Assembly: GCA_020721025.1 (NCBI GenBank)
Contig: DYNO01000020.1
Coordinates: 1-26,133 of the forward strand
Source: Thiomargarita sp.
GTDB taxonomy: Bacteria > Pseudomonadota > Gammaproteobacteria > Beggiatoales > Beggiatoaceae
Reading direction: 5' to 3'
Length of the DNA: 26,133 nucleotides
Shown here: positions 17,082 to 24,908 of the stretch, piece by piece
Layout of the letters: each line of letters opens with the position of its first letter
Numbering within the stretch: position 1 is the stretch's first letter
Notes under the pieces: model-generated
What the model was told of the DNA's origin: nothing
The model's database searches: none
Seen by the model: the letters and a program-made list of their open reading frames with translations, nothing else
Translations under genes and position numbers: made by a program

Positions 17082-17282
17082 ATGAAAAAGCTAGAAGTTA
17101 GCCTCCCGGAAGATGTGGTGGCGAGATTTGAAAAATTGTTTGTGGAACAAGGGGGTAGCAACTATATCAGCGTGAATACCAATGATGTAGGTGGGAGAGA
17201 CGCGCTATTTACCGATTTATTGATCTTGGGATTAGATGAATTGGCAGCGGGGGAAGCTCAATTTCCTGATGATGTGGATTGA
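17082..17282 (+). CDS. Small hypothetical protein, ribbon-helix-helix-like
   Basis: 66-residue acidic protein starting MKKLEVSLPEDVVARFEKLF. A short beta strand of alternating residues followed by an amphipathic helix is the opening of many MetJ/Arc-type DNA-binding proteins. The later segment GRDALFTDLLILGLDEL could be the second helix. Between them lies an unusual Asn/Gly-rich stretch (GGSNYISVNTNDVGG). The ATG at 17082 is chosen because AGGAAG precedes it; the frame is open back to 17046. There is no toxin gene beside it. If it is a regulator, the palindrome at 16915-16926 is its likeliest site. I do not recognise a named family. Confidence 0.6.
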   Translation: MKKLEVSLPEDVVARFEKLFVEQGGSNYISVNTNDVGGRDALFTDLLILGLDELAAGEAQFPDDVD

Positions 17283-17291
17283 ATTAAAACA

Positions 17292-17425
17292 AGTACTGTT
17301 GCACCGGTTGTCTCGACCTTGATTTTCATCATTTATTTCATTCACATCTTGCACGCGATACCCTTGTGAATGAAAGTTTAGACAACCCCCTAATCTGCGT
17401 TCGGTCTGCATCCAGCAACAGTACT
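17292..17425 (+). ncRNA. Three-stem nested inverted repeat, possible structured RNA
   Basis: Three perfectly complementary pairs are nested in order. Outer: AGTACTGTTGC (17292-17302) / GCAACAGTACT (17415-17425). Middle: GGTTGTCT (17306-17313) / AGACAACC (17380-17387). Inner: TTTCATTCACA (17336-17346) / TGTGAATGAAA (17365-17375). The internal loops are asymmetric (3 vs 27, 22 vs 4 bases), with an 18-base apical loop. No T run follows, no flanking target duplication is seen, and it begins 9 bp after the RHH-like gene's stop. It could be a 3' UTR element, an sRNA, or a leader element of purB 108 bp downstream. Confidence 0.5.
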
Positions 17426-17533
17426 CGTGCCTATTTTACTCATTGATTTTATTCGCCAAATCTACAATTTTATCGTAACATCACAACCTTTCCACTCACC
17501 GCATTAGCAACAGTCAGATTTCGCTACCTTACT

Positions 17534-18937
17534 ATGAATCAGGAAAACATGCGACTTTGCTCACTCACCTCACTTTCACCGCTTGACGGGCGCTATGCCC
17601 AAAAAACCACAGATTTGCAACCGATCTTCAGTGAATTCGGGCTGATACGTTATCGTGTTTTGGTAGAAGTCCGTTGGTTGCAATATTTGTCTCAAACAGA
17701 TATTATCCCTGAAGTTCCGTATTTTACGCCGACCAGTCACAGCTTTTTAAATCATCTGATTGATAAATTTTCCATTGAAGACGGTTATCGCGTCAAAGAC
17801 ATCGAAAAAACCACAAATCACGATGTGAAAGCAATAGAATATTTTATTAAACAATGTATTAGCCAACAGCCGGAGTTGAGCCGGGTCAAAGAATTTGTAC
17901 ATTTTGGCTGTACGTCAGAAGATATTAACAATTTGGCGTATGCGTTGATGTTGCAAAAGGGACGGGCGGAGAAACTTTTGCCGCAAATGCAAGAAATTAT
18001 CGAACGTTTAACGCAGATGGCGCAAGATTACGCAGATATTCCAATGTTATCGCGCACCCATGGACAGCCCGCCACACCCACAACGTTGGGGAAAGAATTG
18101 GCAAATGTGGTGCATCGGTTATTTCATCAATATCAACAATTTGAAAAAGTTGAGATTTTAGGTAAATTTAACGGCGCGGTCGGTAATTACAACGCCCATC
18201 TTGCGGCATATCCCGAAGTCGATTGGAGTCAGGTATCGCGGCAATTTGTCACTAGCCTTGGATTGACGTGGAATCCTTACACCACCCAGATTGAACCTCA
18301 TGATTATATTGCAGAATTGTTCGACACGTTGGCGCGATTTAACACCATTTTGATCGATTTCTGTCGTGACATCTGGAGTTACATCTCTGTGGGCTATTTT
18401 AAACAAAAAGTGGTGGCGGGCGAAGTCGGTTCCTCAACCATGCCGCACAAAGTCAATCCGATAGATTTTGAAAATGCCGAAGGAAACTTGGGCGTGGGCA
18501 ATGCTTTACTGCATCATTTATCAAGTAAGTTACCGATTTCTCGCTGGCAACGCGATTTGACCGATTCTACCGTGTTACGCAATATTGGCGTGGGAATTGC
18601 CTATAGCGTGGTGGCGTATGATTCCATTCTCAAGGGTTTAAAAAAACTAGAAGTGAATCATGCTGTTATCGAAAATGATTTGTTGCAAACGTGGGAAGTG
18701 TTGGCGGAACCGATTCAAACCGTGATGCGGCGACATGGCATCGACAATGCGTATGAAAAACTGAAGGATTTAACTCGTGGACAGGGTATCAATCAAGCCA
18801 GTTTGCAAGCGTTTATTCAGGAACTTAAATTGCCCGATGCAGAAAAAGCTCGATTGTTGACTTGGACTCCGTTAAATTACACCGGGAATGCCGCACAACA
18901 GGCAAAAAATCTGCTAGACTTTATTAAGTTTGAATAA
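17534..18937 (+). CDS. purB: Adenylosuccinate lyase
   Basis: 467-residue cytoplasmic enzyme of the fumarase/aspartase superfamily. It acts twice in purine synthesis, releasing fumarate from SAICAR and from adenylosuccinate. The close match to the E. coli form runs throughout: SLTSLSPLDGRY, KTTNHDVKAIEYF, HFGCTSEDINN, SRTHGQPATPTTLGKE, and the mobile signature loop SSTMPHKVNPIDFENAEGN with catalytic S300. The ATG at 17534 gives MNQENMRLCSLTS; the ATG at 17552 (MRLCSLTS) fits the family start better and is a realistic alternative. It appears monocistronic. The upstream 134-nt nested inverted repeat could affect its leader if transcription starts that far out. Confidence 0.97.
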   Translation: MNQENMRLCSLTSLSPLDGRYAQKTTDLQPIFSEFGLIRYRVLVEVRWLQYLSQTDIIPEVPYFTPTSHSFLNHLIDKFSIEDGYRVKDIEKTTNHDVKAIEYFIKQCISQQPELSRVKEFVHFGCTSEDINNLAYALMLQKGRAEKLLPQMQEIIERLTQMAQDYADIPMLSRTHGQPATPTTLGKELANVVHRLFHQYQQFEKVEILGKFNGAVGNYNAHLAAYPEVDWSQVSRQFVTSLGLTWNPYTTQIEPHDYIAELFDTLARFNTILIDFCRDIWSYISVGYFKQKVVAGEVGSSTMPHKVNPIDFENAEGNLGVGNALLHHLSSKLPISRWQRDLTDSTVLRNIGVGIAYSVVAYDSILKGLKKLEVNHAVIENDLLQTWEVLAEPIQTVMRRHGIDNAYEKLKDLTRGQGINQASLQAFIQELKLPDAEKARLLTWTPLNYTGNAAQQAKNLLDFIKFE

Positions 18938-18987
18938 TTTAACCGGGTCAAGATCAGAGGATTATGACCGAATGTTGAATATTTTAC

Positions 18988-19016
18988 TTGACATTTATCG
19001 CAATTCGTTTTAAGTT
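18988..19016 (+). promoter_or_regulatory. Sigma-70 promoter candidate for erpA
   Basis: Perfect -35 TTGACA (18988-18993), 17-bp spacer and -10-like TAAGTT (19011-19016), ending 52 bp before the erpA ATG. Confidence 0.55.
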
Positions 19017-19068
19017 TACCGAAATAAACCGCCGTTTTCCCATTGACCCACTTTGAGAGGTTTTTTTA

Positions 19069-19422
19069 ATGACAGCAGCAGAACAAATCCTTCCCTCCCC
19101 CTTACTTTTTACCGACAGTGCCGCCCACAAAGTGCAAGAACTGATCAAGGAAGAAGGCAACGACAGCTTAATGTTGCGGGTATTTGTACAAGGTGGCGGA
19201 TGTTCAGGATTTCAATACGGTTTTACGTTTGAAGAAAATAAACAAGACGATGATACAGTTGTTGAAAATCAAGGCGTGAAATTGCTCATCGACCCAATGA
19301 GTTTTCAATACTTGGCAGGTGCAGAGATTGATTATAAAGAAGGGTTGGAAGGTTCGCACTTTGTGATTCGTAATCCAAATGCCACGACAACATGCGGTTG
19401 CGGCTCCTCGTTTTCCGCATAA
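19069..19422 (+). CDS. erpA: ErpA, iron-sulfur cluster insertion protein
   Basis: 117-residue A-type carrier that delivers Fe-S clusters to apoproteins, in E. coli including IspG/IspH and respiratory enzymes. The three conserved cysteines are C45 (GGCSGFQYGF), C109 and C111 (TTCGCGSSFSA). The block GVKLLIDPMSFQYLAGAEIDYKEGLEGSHFVIRNPNA is typical of ErpA rather than IscA. A GAGAGG ribosome binding site precedes the ATG. It is monocistronic with its own promoter candidate, and convergent with rpmB-rpmG. Confidence 0.95.
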   Translation: MTAAEQILPSPLLFTDSAAHKVQELIKEEGNDSLMLRVFVQGGGCSGFQYGFTFEENKQDDDTVVENQGVKLLIDPMSFQYLAGAEIDYKEGLEGSHFVIRNPNATTTCGCGSSFSA

Positions 19423-19453
19423 CACAAAGTTTTTCAAGCGGTTGTATTAAATA

Positions 19454-19531
19454 AGTGCTGCCATTCCTGTGAAAATAGCAATCCATGATCGTATTGCACA
19501 GAGGACTATCTTCATGGGAATGATTCGCACT
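19454..19531. other. Imperfect hairpin between convergent erpA and rpmG
   Basis: AGTGC-CATTCC-TGAA (19454-19473) pairs with TTCA-GGAATG-GCACT (19511-19531) with a few mismatches, and GCAAT/ATTGC (19478-19482 / 19493-19497) pairs inside it. It lies 31 bp past the erpA stop and 17 bp past the rpmG stop, so it may act as a shared terminator, although neither side has a clear U tract. Confidence 0.4.
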
Positions 19532-19548
19532 TTGACGATAACCGCCAA

Positions 19549-19704
19549 TTATTTGATTTTAGCCTCTTTATAATCCACATGTTTACGCACAACCGGGTCG
19601 TATTTTTTAAACGACAACTTATCGGGATGGGTGCGCTTATTTTTGGTGGTGGTATAAAAATGTCCCGTGCCAGCCGTAGAGACTAATTTAATTTTATCAC
19701 GCAT
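19549..19704 (-). CDS. rpmG: 50S ribosomal protein L33
   Basis: 51-residue ribosomal protein beginning MRDKIKLVSTAGTGHFYTTTKNKR and ending EAKIK, a clear bL33. It lacks the zinc-binding cysteine pairs, so it is the zinc-free (C-minus) form. A strong AAGGAG ribosome binding site lies just before the ATG, in the 18-bp gap after rpmB, so the two form an operon as in E. coli. Confidence 0.96.
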   Translation of the reverse strand: MRDKIKLVSTAGTGHFYTTTKNKRTHPDKLSFKKYDPVVRKHVDYKEAKIK

Positions 19705-19722
19705 CAGTTGACTCCTTGTTTT

Positions 19723-19959
19723 CTAAAACGTTTCACCACGAGTACGCATTTCGGCTAACACAGCATCAATGCCGCGTTTGTCGATAATCCGTAGTCCGTG
19801 TGAAGATACTCGTAATTTGACCCACCGATTCTCGCTTGCCACCCAAAACCGATGTTCATGTAAATTGGGGAGAAAGCGACGACAAGTTTTGTTATTTGCA
19901 TGGGAAACGTTGTGTCCGGAAAGGGGACGTTTACCCGTGACTTGACAGACTCTAGCCAT
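19723..19959 (-). CDS. rpmB: 50S ribosomal protein L28
   Basis: 78-residue bL28 with the standard start MARVCQVTGKRPLSGHNVSHANNKT and the family length of 78. An AAAGG ribosome binding site precedes the ATG. It is first gene of rpmB-rpmG. A small hairpin GAGCT-gtgaaa-AGCTC sits in the leader (about 19978-19993) and might take part in leader control, which is inference only. Confidence 0.97.
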   Translation of the reverse strand: MARVCQVTGKRPLSGHNVSHANNKTCRRFLPNLHEHRFWVASENRWVKLRVSSHGLRIIDKRGIDAVLAEMRTRGETF

Positions 19960-20229
19960 TTGTGAATACCTTTGATTCTGGAGCTTTTCACAGCTCGTAA
20001 TACTGAACTACCATGCTAAATATTCAATTCTAACATAAGTTAGCGTAGGAGTGTAGTTGTTTTTCGTCTTCTTAAGACAAGCGTCAATGAAAAAGCCCTA
20101 TAGTTTCAATCAGCCGAAACTCAACACATCTTCATAAATCGCAGTCAATGACACGTCAAGATTAATGCAACTTAATGAAATCATTGCAAGTTCGGCATAG
20201 GTGTTGAGACTGTTCACGTGATCCAAAAA

Positions 20230-20478
20230 CAATAGTTCGGACAGTTCCAAAATTATATTTTAATTAGGAGTTACGCAGTTCAAAACGTAACTTAGGCTTA
20301 ATTCAGTTAGTTAGCGTTTTCGGAGTACAAATTTAAATTTGTACTCCATTTATAAAATCAGTGGGTTAGCATCTCAAGTGCGTAACTCCTATTTAATATC
20401 AATCAGTTATCAGATGAGCAAAATAACGATAACTTATTGATTTTAATAAATAGTTGTAGAAAACTGTCCGAACTATTG
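20230..20478. mobile_element. Outer inverted-repeat element interrupted by the 127-bp MITE
   Basis: Perfect 17-bp ends CAATAGTTCGGACAGTT (20230-20246) and AACTGTCCGAACTATTG (20462-20478), flanked on both sides by AAAAA. Removing the MITE and one TTTAAT copy leaves about 116 bp. The remainder includes an imperfect stem from TTAATATCAATCAGTTATC to GATAACTTATTGATTTTAA. The terminal word GTCCGAACTATTG also occurs at 24834-24846. Confidence 0.65.
20265..20391 (+). mobile_element. 127-bp MITE, copy 2 (nested)
   Basis: All 127 bases match 4032-4158, in the same orientation. Flanking TTTAAT (20259-20264 and 20392-20397) is a 6-bp target duplication. The 26-bp central palindrome is at 20322-20347. 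It sits inside an older inverted-repeat element. Confidence 0.92.
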
Positions 20479-20483
20479 AAAAA

Positions 20484-20551
20484 GGAACTGTTTGTTTTAT
20501 CGAATAAAAAATTGCTGCATCATTTTGTAAAATTTTGTTGCTTAAAGCCGG
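20484..20551 (+). repeat. Degenerate dispersed repeat, copy 2
   Basis: It aligns with 13097-13165 from GGAACT(G/C)TTTGTTTTAT through GCATC to TTGCTTAAA-CC-GA. Part of it (ATTGCTGCAT) also recurs near 24886, again close to a GTCCGAACTATTG word, suggesting a shared composite repeat. Confidence 0.48.
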
Positions 20552-20577
20552 ACAACAGGATATATCTTGTATCGCAA

Positions 20578-23500
20578 TTAAGCCATCAATGCCACCGGTC
20601 TATTTTCTAACAAGGCGTGGATGTTTTCCAATAATTCTGTTTCATTAAAAGGTTTGCCCAAGTAGCGATTAATTCCAATCTTTTCAGCATGTTCACGATG
20701 TTTTGCGCCAGTGCGAGAGGTGATCATGATGATGGGAATATGCGTCCACCCCGCAGTATTACGCACTTGTTTTGCCAATTCGTAACCGTCCATGCGCGGC
20801 ATTTCTACGTCTAACAACATCAGATCAGGAATACGCTCTTGCAACTGGGCAATGGCATCGACTCCATCTTTGGCGGTGATCACATCCATGCCTTGCCGTT
20901 TGAGCAGACGGGCTGTAACCTTGCGTACCGTGATAGAATCGTCCACCACCATAATCGTTTTCGCCACTGGTTTTTTCTCTTCCACCACCACGTCTTGAAT
21001 CAACATCTGGTCGTATTGTGGCAGGGTATCAGCGCGGGTAATAGTCGAAATATCCAAAATCAAGACCACCCGTCCATCTCCCAAAATCGTCGCCCCAGTA
21101 ATCCAACGAATCGCGCCGATTTGGGGCCCCACAGATTTCACGACAATTTCCTTGCTGCCCTCAATTCCATCCACGAGTAAGGCAATGCGTTTGTCCCCAT
21201 TTCTAACTAACAACGTGGGAATCAAGGGAGAATCCGAGAGTGCGACCCGCGGAAATCCCAATAAATCACCGAGATGAGAGACACGGTACTCATGATCCAT
21301 GTATTTGTAATAATGTGGCGGTTCAGTCACAATCGTGCCATCGGCATTTTGCACTTCATGACGCAACACCCGCATCACTGCATCAACGTGATTCATCGGC
21401 ACCGCCAACGTTTCTTCCCCAACATGTACCAACAGAGCTTGATTGATGGTCAAAGAAAGCGGCAGGCGAATTTCAAAGGTGGTGCCCTTGCCCATCTTGG
21501 AATGAATCATCAATGAACCGCTTAATTGCTTGATTTCACTATTCGCAACGTCCATTCCCACGCCGCGCCCGGACACTTGGGTGATTGCCTTCGCCGTGCT
21601 GAATGAGGGTTCGAGAATAAATTGCATCAATTCGTGATCCGAGACCACCGCGCCCGGTTGAATCATGCCGCGTTCCTCCGCTTTTTTGCGAATCACGGGT
21701 AAATTCAGCCCAGCACCATCATCACTCATTTTGATAATTAAATCGGTACTTTCTTTAGAAATATCAATGATAACCCGCGCAGTGGGAGACTTACCCGCTT
21801 GTTGCCGCACCGCGACTTCTTCAACCCCATGCCCAATCGCATTACGCAGCATGTGTTCTAACGGTGCGACCATTCGATTCAACACGGTGCGTTCAAATTC
21901 AATATCTTCCCCGTTGATAATAAAATCAATTTGCTTGTGCAACTCTCTGGCGGTGAGGCGGGCAATTCGTTGTAAACGTGGCGAAATTCGAGAAAATGGA
22001 ATCATTCGGGTGCGCATGATGCTGTCTTGCAATTCTGCCCCGACTCGCGATTGTTGAATCAATAAGGTATCTGTTTGACGTGACAACGTTTTCAGATAAT
22101 CTTGAATGCTCACCAAGTCGCTGATACTTTCCATCAAGCTGCGGGATAATTGCTGCATCAATGAAAAGCGATCTAATTCTAATAAATCAAATTCATGGTG
22201 TTGTTCCATCGGTTGCGCGACAACTTTTTCAACCTCGTGAAAATGTGAAATAATTTGCGTTTCAGTTTCCATTTCTAACCGTCGCAATTGATCTCGCAAC
22301 CGCACCACCGTCTGTTCCATTTCAGAAATATTATTTTTAACCGCAGCTTGTTGTTGCTCCAGATGGGCGCGCAAGATGGATAATTCGCCGGCTAAGTTGG
22401 TCAATTTATCAATCAAGGTGACACGAACTCGAATGCGATCCTCCCCACCTTCCGCCATTTCATCTTTTTCACTTTTTTCATTTTTATCCGATTTGTCAGC
22501 CGCTGCGGTTTTATCAATAGCCGTTTTATCGACATTTTTATCAGCAGGACCTAATTTCGGTGGGCTCACTTCCGGTTCTTCAAAAACTAAGGGCTTGATT
22601 TTTTTAGATTCAACCGGGGGGGACAAAACGACCGCGGGTGTCACAATCTCGATATGGGATTCGGGCGAACCATCGCTGATGAGTGCGGCATCAATCTGTG
22701 CAATTAATTTATCAGGATTTTCCAACGGTTCGGAATGTTTGACTCGTTCCAACATTGACGCTAACTCATCAACACTGGTTTGCACAATTTCCTGTAATTT
22801 AGGATTCGTTTGGGCATTTCCTTCAACAATTTTGGTCAGCACCGATTCAAGTTGATGGCTTAAATTTCCCATCTGCGAGATGCCCACCATGCGCGAACCG
22901 CCCTTCAGCGTATGCAATTCACGTTGTAACTCTTTCATTAATTGCATATTATTCGGCGTGCTCTGCCACCGTTCTAATAAAGATTGGGTATTTTCGAGAA
23001 TTTCCTCAGCTTCTTCTAAGAAAATATCCATGAATTCATCAGAAGGGACTGCCATATCTTCCAACGATTTCGCAATTGGCTTGGGCTCTGACGGTTTGGC
23101 GGGCGACGTGGTCTTCGACATGGGGAGGAGCGAATCGTCAATTTCCACGACATTAACCGCATTGAGCAGGGCTTGCTGCGTGGCTTGATCGACCGGTTCG
23201 CCTTTTAATAATGCTTCAATAAAATCAGTGGCTTGTTTAAAACAGTTGACATTTTCAGCAGTAATTTCATTTTTACGCTCTTGCAAATAGCGCGCATACG
23301 CCTCCATTGGACCGGCAATATTGGAAATTTCAGTAAATCGGACGCTGCGAGAACTGCCATTCAAGGTGTGAAATGCGCGAATTAAGTCTTGTGTCACCTG
23401 CGCGGGCAAGGTAATATGGGTCAAAAATTCGTGCAATGTCGCCAAATGTTGTGATGATTCTGCCTTGTAAATTTCAAATAATACTGGATCAATCGGCTCA

Positions 23501-24492
23501 TTATCTTCATCATCGTGAAATTGCGGCGGAGGCACCGGCGAGGGGGCGCGTTGCGGCGTAATAATCGCTCTTGATTCACTGAGTTCTGGAAGTTCTTCTA
23601 ATTCATCTTCCACTAAGGGCACGAAATCAATACTGGTTTCTGAAGTTTCTGCAAAATGTAAATCGGTGAAGTTGTCGTTTGACATTTCTTCAGCGTCCAA
23701 CGTGGGCAACTCCCCAAATTCGGGCAGATCATCGTGTGCGGTCAATAAGTTATCCGTCATTTCCCCAGACAGAGGATTCAGATTTTCTGCCGTCGTTTCT
23801 AGGTCAGATTCTGCTGCTTGCCATGTTTCATTGCTGATATCGGGAAATTTTAAGGTTTCCTCGATTGATTCTTCAGACGCTTCATCAAATTTTTCCACTG
23901 CTTCTGCTTCTGCTTCTTCAACTTCAAGTGTTTTATTTGTCACAACGGGCGATTTTGGCGGCACCGCTGTGGGAATTACCGGCTGTTTTATCACCGGTGG
24001 CGTAATGATTTTATCGGCGGGACGGGGAGCGGGTAGGTCGGCGGGGGGATCAAAATCTCCCAGACTTTCCCCATGAGTACGAGTGAGATAATCGGCTTGC
24101 GAAACGAGTAACGCAACTTCATAAGGCGTTGCAATATCGTTTTTAAAGTCATGAATCATGTCCGGCAACAATTTCGGCACGGTCGCAATCAGGGACAACA
24201 TTTTGTCATTGGGCGCAAGCGAACCTTCAATGACCCGATTCAACATGCTCTCAAATCGCCAGCCCAATTCGCCAATCACCATGGCACCCACCAATCGACC
24301 GCTTCCCTTCAGGGTATGAAATGCGCGACGAAGATTGTGCAAGGCTTCTGAATCTGCTGGATCGTCCTTCCAATTGTCGTAGTTGGCGGAGATTTCTTCC
24401 ATGACTTCTTTCGCCTCTTCCACGAAGATGTCAATGATTTCTTCATCTAAATCAGTTGCTGGAGTTTGTTCAGGAAGTTCGAGCAGTTTCAT
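20578..24492 (-). CDS. ChpA/PilL-type hybrid chemosensory histidine kinase
   Basis: 1304-residue CheA-like kinase with its own receiver, of the kind controlling type IV pilus twitching in Pseudomonas (ChpA). Three Hpt domains carry H59 (HTLKGSG), H375 (HTLNGSS) and H527 (HTLKGGS); the second has Asn in place of the usual Lys. Acidic, Pro-rich linkers separate them. A long dimerisation helix region (~690-840) is followed by the HATPase with N884 (HMLRNAIGHG) and the G boxes DDGAGL and GRGVGMD. A CheW-like domain spans ~1000-1130. A C-terminal receiver has D1184-D1185 and phospho-acceptor D1228 (LLDVEMPRMDG). P. aeruginosa ChpA is much longer with more phosphotransfer domains. No pilG/H/I/J or cheW/receptor genes are beside it, so partners must be encoded elsewhere. 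Output to pili is inference from family. Confidence 0.92.
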   Translation of the reverse strand: MKLLELPEQTPATDLDEEIIDIFVEEAKEVMEEISANYDNWKDDPADSEALHNLRRAFHTLKGSGRLVGAMVIGELGWRFESMLNRVIEGSLAPNDKMLSLIATVPKLLPDMIHDFKNDIATPYEVALLVSQADYLTRTHGESLGDFDPPADLPAPRPADKIITPPVIKQPVIPTAVPPKSPVVTNKTLEVEEAEAEAVEKFDEASEESIEETLKFPDISNETWQAAESDLETTAENLNPLSGEMTDNLLTAHDDLPEFGELPTLDAEEMSNDNFTDLHFAETSETSIDFVPLVEDELEELPELSESRAIITPQRAPSPVPPPQFHDDEDNEPIDPVLFEIYKAESSQHLATLHEFLTHITLPAQVTQDLIRAFHTLNGSSRSVRFTEISNIAGPMEAYARYLQERKNEITAENVNCFKQATDFIEALLKGEPVDQATQQALLNAVNVVEIDDSLLPMSKTTSPAKPSEPKPIAKSLEDMAVPSDEFMDIFLEEAEEILENTQSLLERWQSTPNNMQLMKELQRELHTLKGGSRMVGISQMGNLSHQLESVLTKIVEGNAQTNPKLQEIVQTSVDELASMLERVKHSEPLENPDKLIAQIDAALISDGSPESHIEIVTPAVVLSPPVESKKIKPLVFEEPEVSPPKLGPADKNVDKTAIDKTAAADKSDKNEKSEKDEMAEGGEDRIRVRVTLIDKLTNLAGELSILRAHLEQQQAAVKNNISEMEQTVVRLRDQLRRLEMETETQIISHFHEVEKVVAQPMEQHHEFDLLELDRFSLMQQLSRSLMESISDLVSIQDYLKTLSRQTDTLLIQQSRVGAELQDSIMRTRMIPFSRISPRLQRIARLTARELHKQIDFIINGEDIEFERTVLNRMVAPLEHMLRNAIGHGVEEVAVRQQAGKSPTARVIIDISKESTDLIIKMSDDGAGLNLPVIRKKAEERGMIQPGAVVSDHELMQFILEPSFSTAKAITQVSGRGVGMDVANSEIKQLSGSLMIHSKMGKGTTFEIRLPLSLTINQALLVHVGEETLAVPMNHVDAVMRVLRHEVQNADGTIVTEPPHYYKYMDHEYRVSHLGDLLGFPRVALSDSPLIPTLLVRNGDKRIALLVDGIEGSKEIVVKSVGPQIGAIRWITGATILGDGRVVLILDISTITRADTLPQYDQMLIQDVVVEEKKPVAKTIMVVDDSITVRKVTARLLKRQGMDVITAKDGVDAIAQLQERIPDLMLLDVEMPRMDGYELAKQVRNTAGWTHIPIIMITSRTGAKHREHAEKIGINRYLGKPFNETELLENIHALLENRPVALMA

Positions 24493-24763
24493 AGTATCAG
24501 AGAATTAGGGAATAAAAAACGGAGATAATCGCTGGTGCTGAAGCGACGTTAGGCTTTTATTTTACAGCGATTTAAAGAATTTTGGAATTTTCAGCGATAT
24601 GAATTTCACTTGTCAAACACTACTGTGCAATTTGACAACGGGCAGAGGCAAAATGATCTGAAATTTATGATTGATTATCTATTTAAAATTCATTAAGTTA
24701 GGCTAAAAATTCAGATTAACCTGATTGAGATAAGGAATGCTAAATGAAACTGGTGTTTTATTC

Positions 24764-24827
24764 CTCGTTCCAATGCTTCGCGTCAAAGCCATTGACTTAG
24801 GGAATTGTGCTGGAGCATGGGAACGAG
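24764..24827. repeat. REP-like palindromic repeat, copy 2
   Basis: Arms CTCGTTCCAATGCT (24764-24777) and AGCATGGGAACGAG (24814-24827) pair at 13 of 14 positions around a ~36-base loop. The left arm equals the minus-strand start of the repeat at 13048-13101. Confidence 0.68.
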
Positions 24828-24860
24828 AAAATTGTCCGAACTATTGTGAAATTTAATCAA

Positions 24861-24879
24861 GGAGTTACACACTTACTCC
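24861..24879 (-). terminator. Weak terminator candidate of yebC
   Basis: Read on the minus strand, a 5-bp stem GGAGT-loop-ACTCC starts 30 bp past the yebC stop and is followed by TTGATTAAATTT, a poor U tract. Low stem strength. Confidence 0.28.
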
Positions 24880-24908
24880 GAAGAATTGCTGCATTAAACG
24901 GCAAAAAG

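Larger units (their letters stand above)
19960..20577. other. Repeat-rich spacer between rpmB and the ChpA-like gene
   Basis: 618 bases with no coding sequence. From the left: the rpmB leader and promoter region; an inverted repeat CTCAACAC (20120-20127) / GTGTTGAG (20201-20208) enclosing a second stem AACTTAATGA/TCATT-gc-AAGTT (20169-20192); the nested mobile elements at 20230-20478; and a degenerate dispersed repeat (20484-20551) related to 13097-13165. The transcripts on both sides are minus strand, so the ChpA-like gene's terminator should lie here, but no classical one stands out. Confidence 0.55.
24493..24908. other. Spacer between ChpA-like gene and yebC with repeats
   Basis: 416 bases, both neighbours on the minus strand, so this holds the ChpA-like promoter and the yebC 3' end. 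It contains the REP-like repeat at 24764-24827, directly followed by GTCCGAACTATTG (24834-24846) and a GGAGT/ACTCC hairpin (24861-24879). No coding sequence seen. The string AGGAGTTACACA at the hairpin is close to the MITE end AGGAGTTACGCA and may be a remnant. Confidence 0.45.

Noticed and set aside
20792..24351. Many plus-strand open frames, up to 159 codons, some Ser-rich
   Set aside because: Antisense shadows of the ChpA-like gene; the Ser-rich translation mirrors its Glu/Asp-rich linkers.
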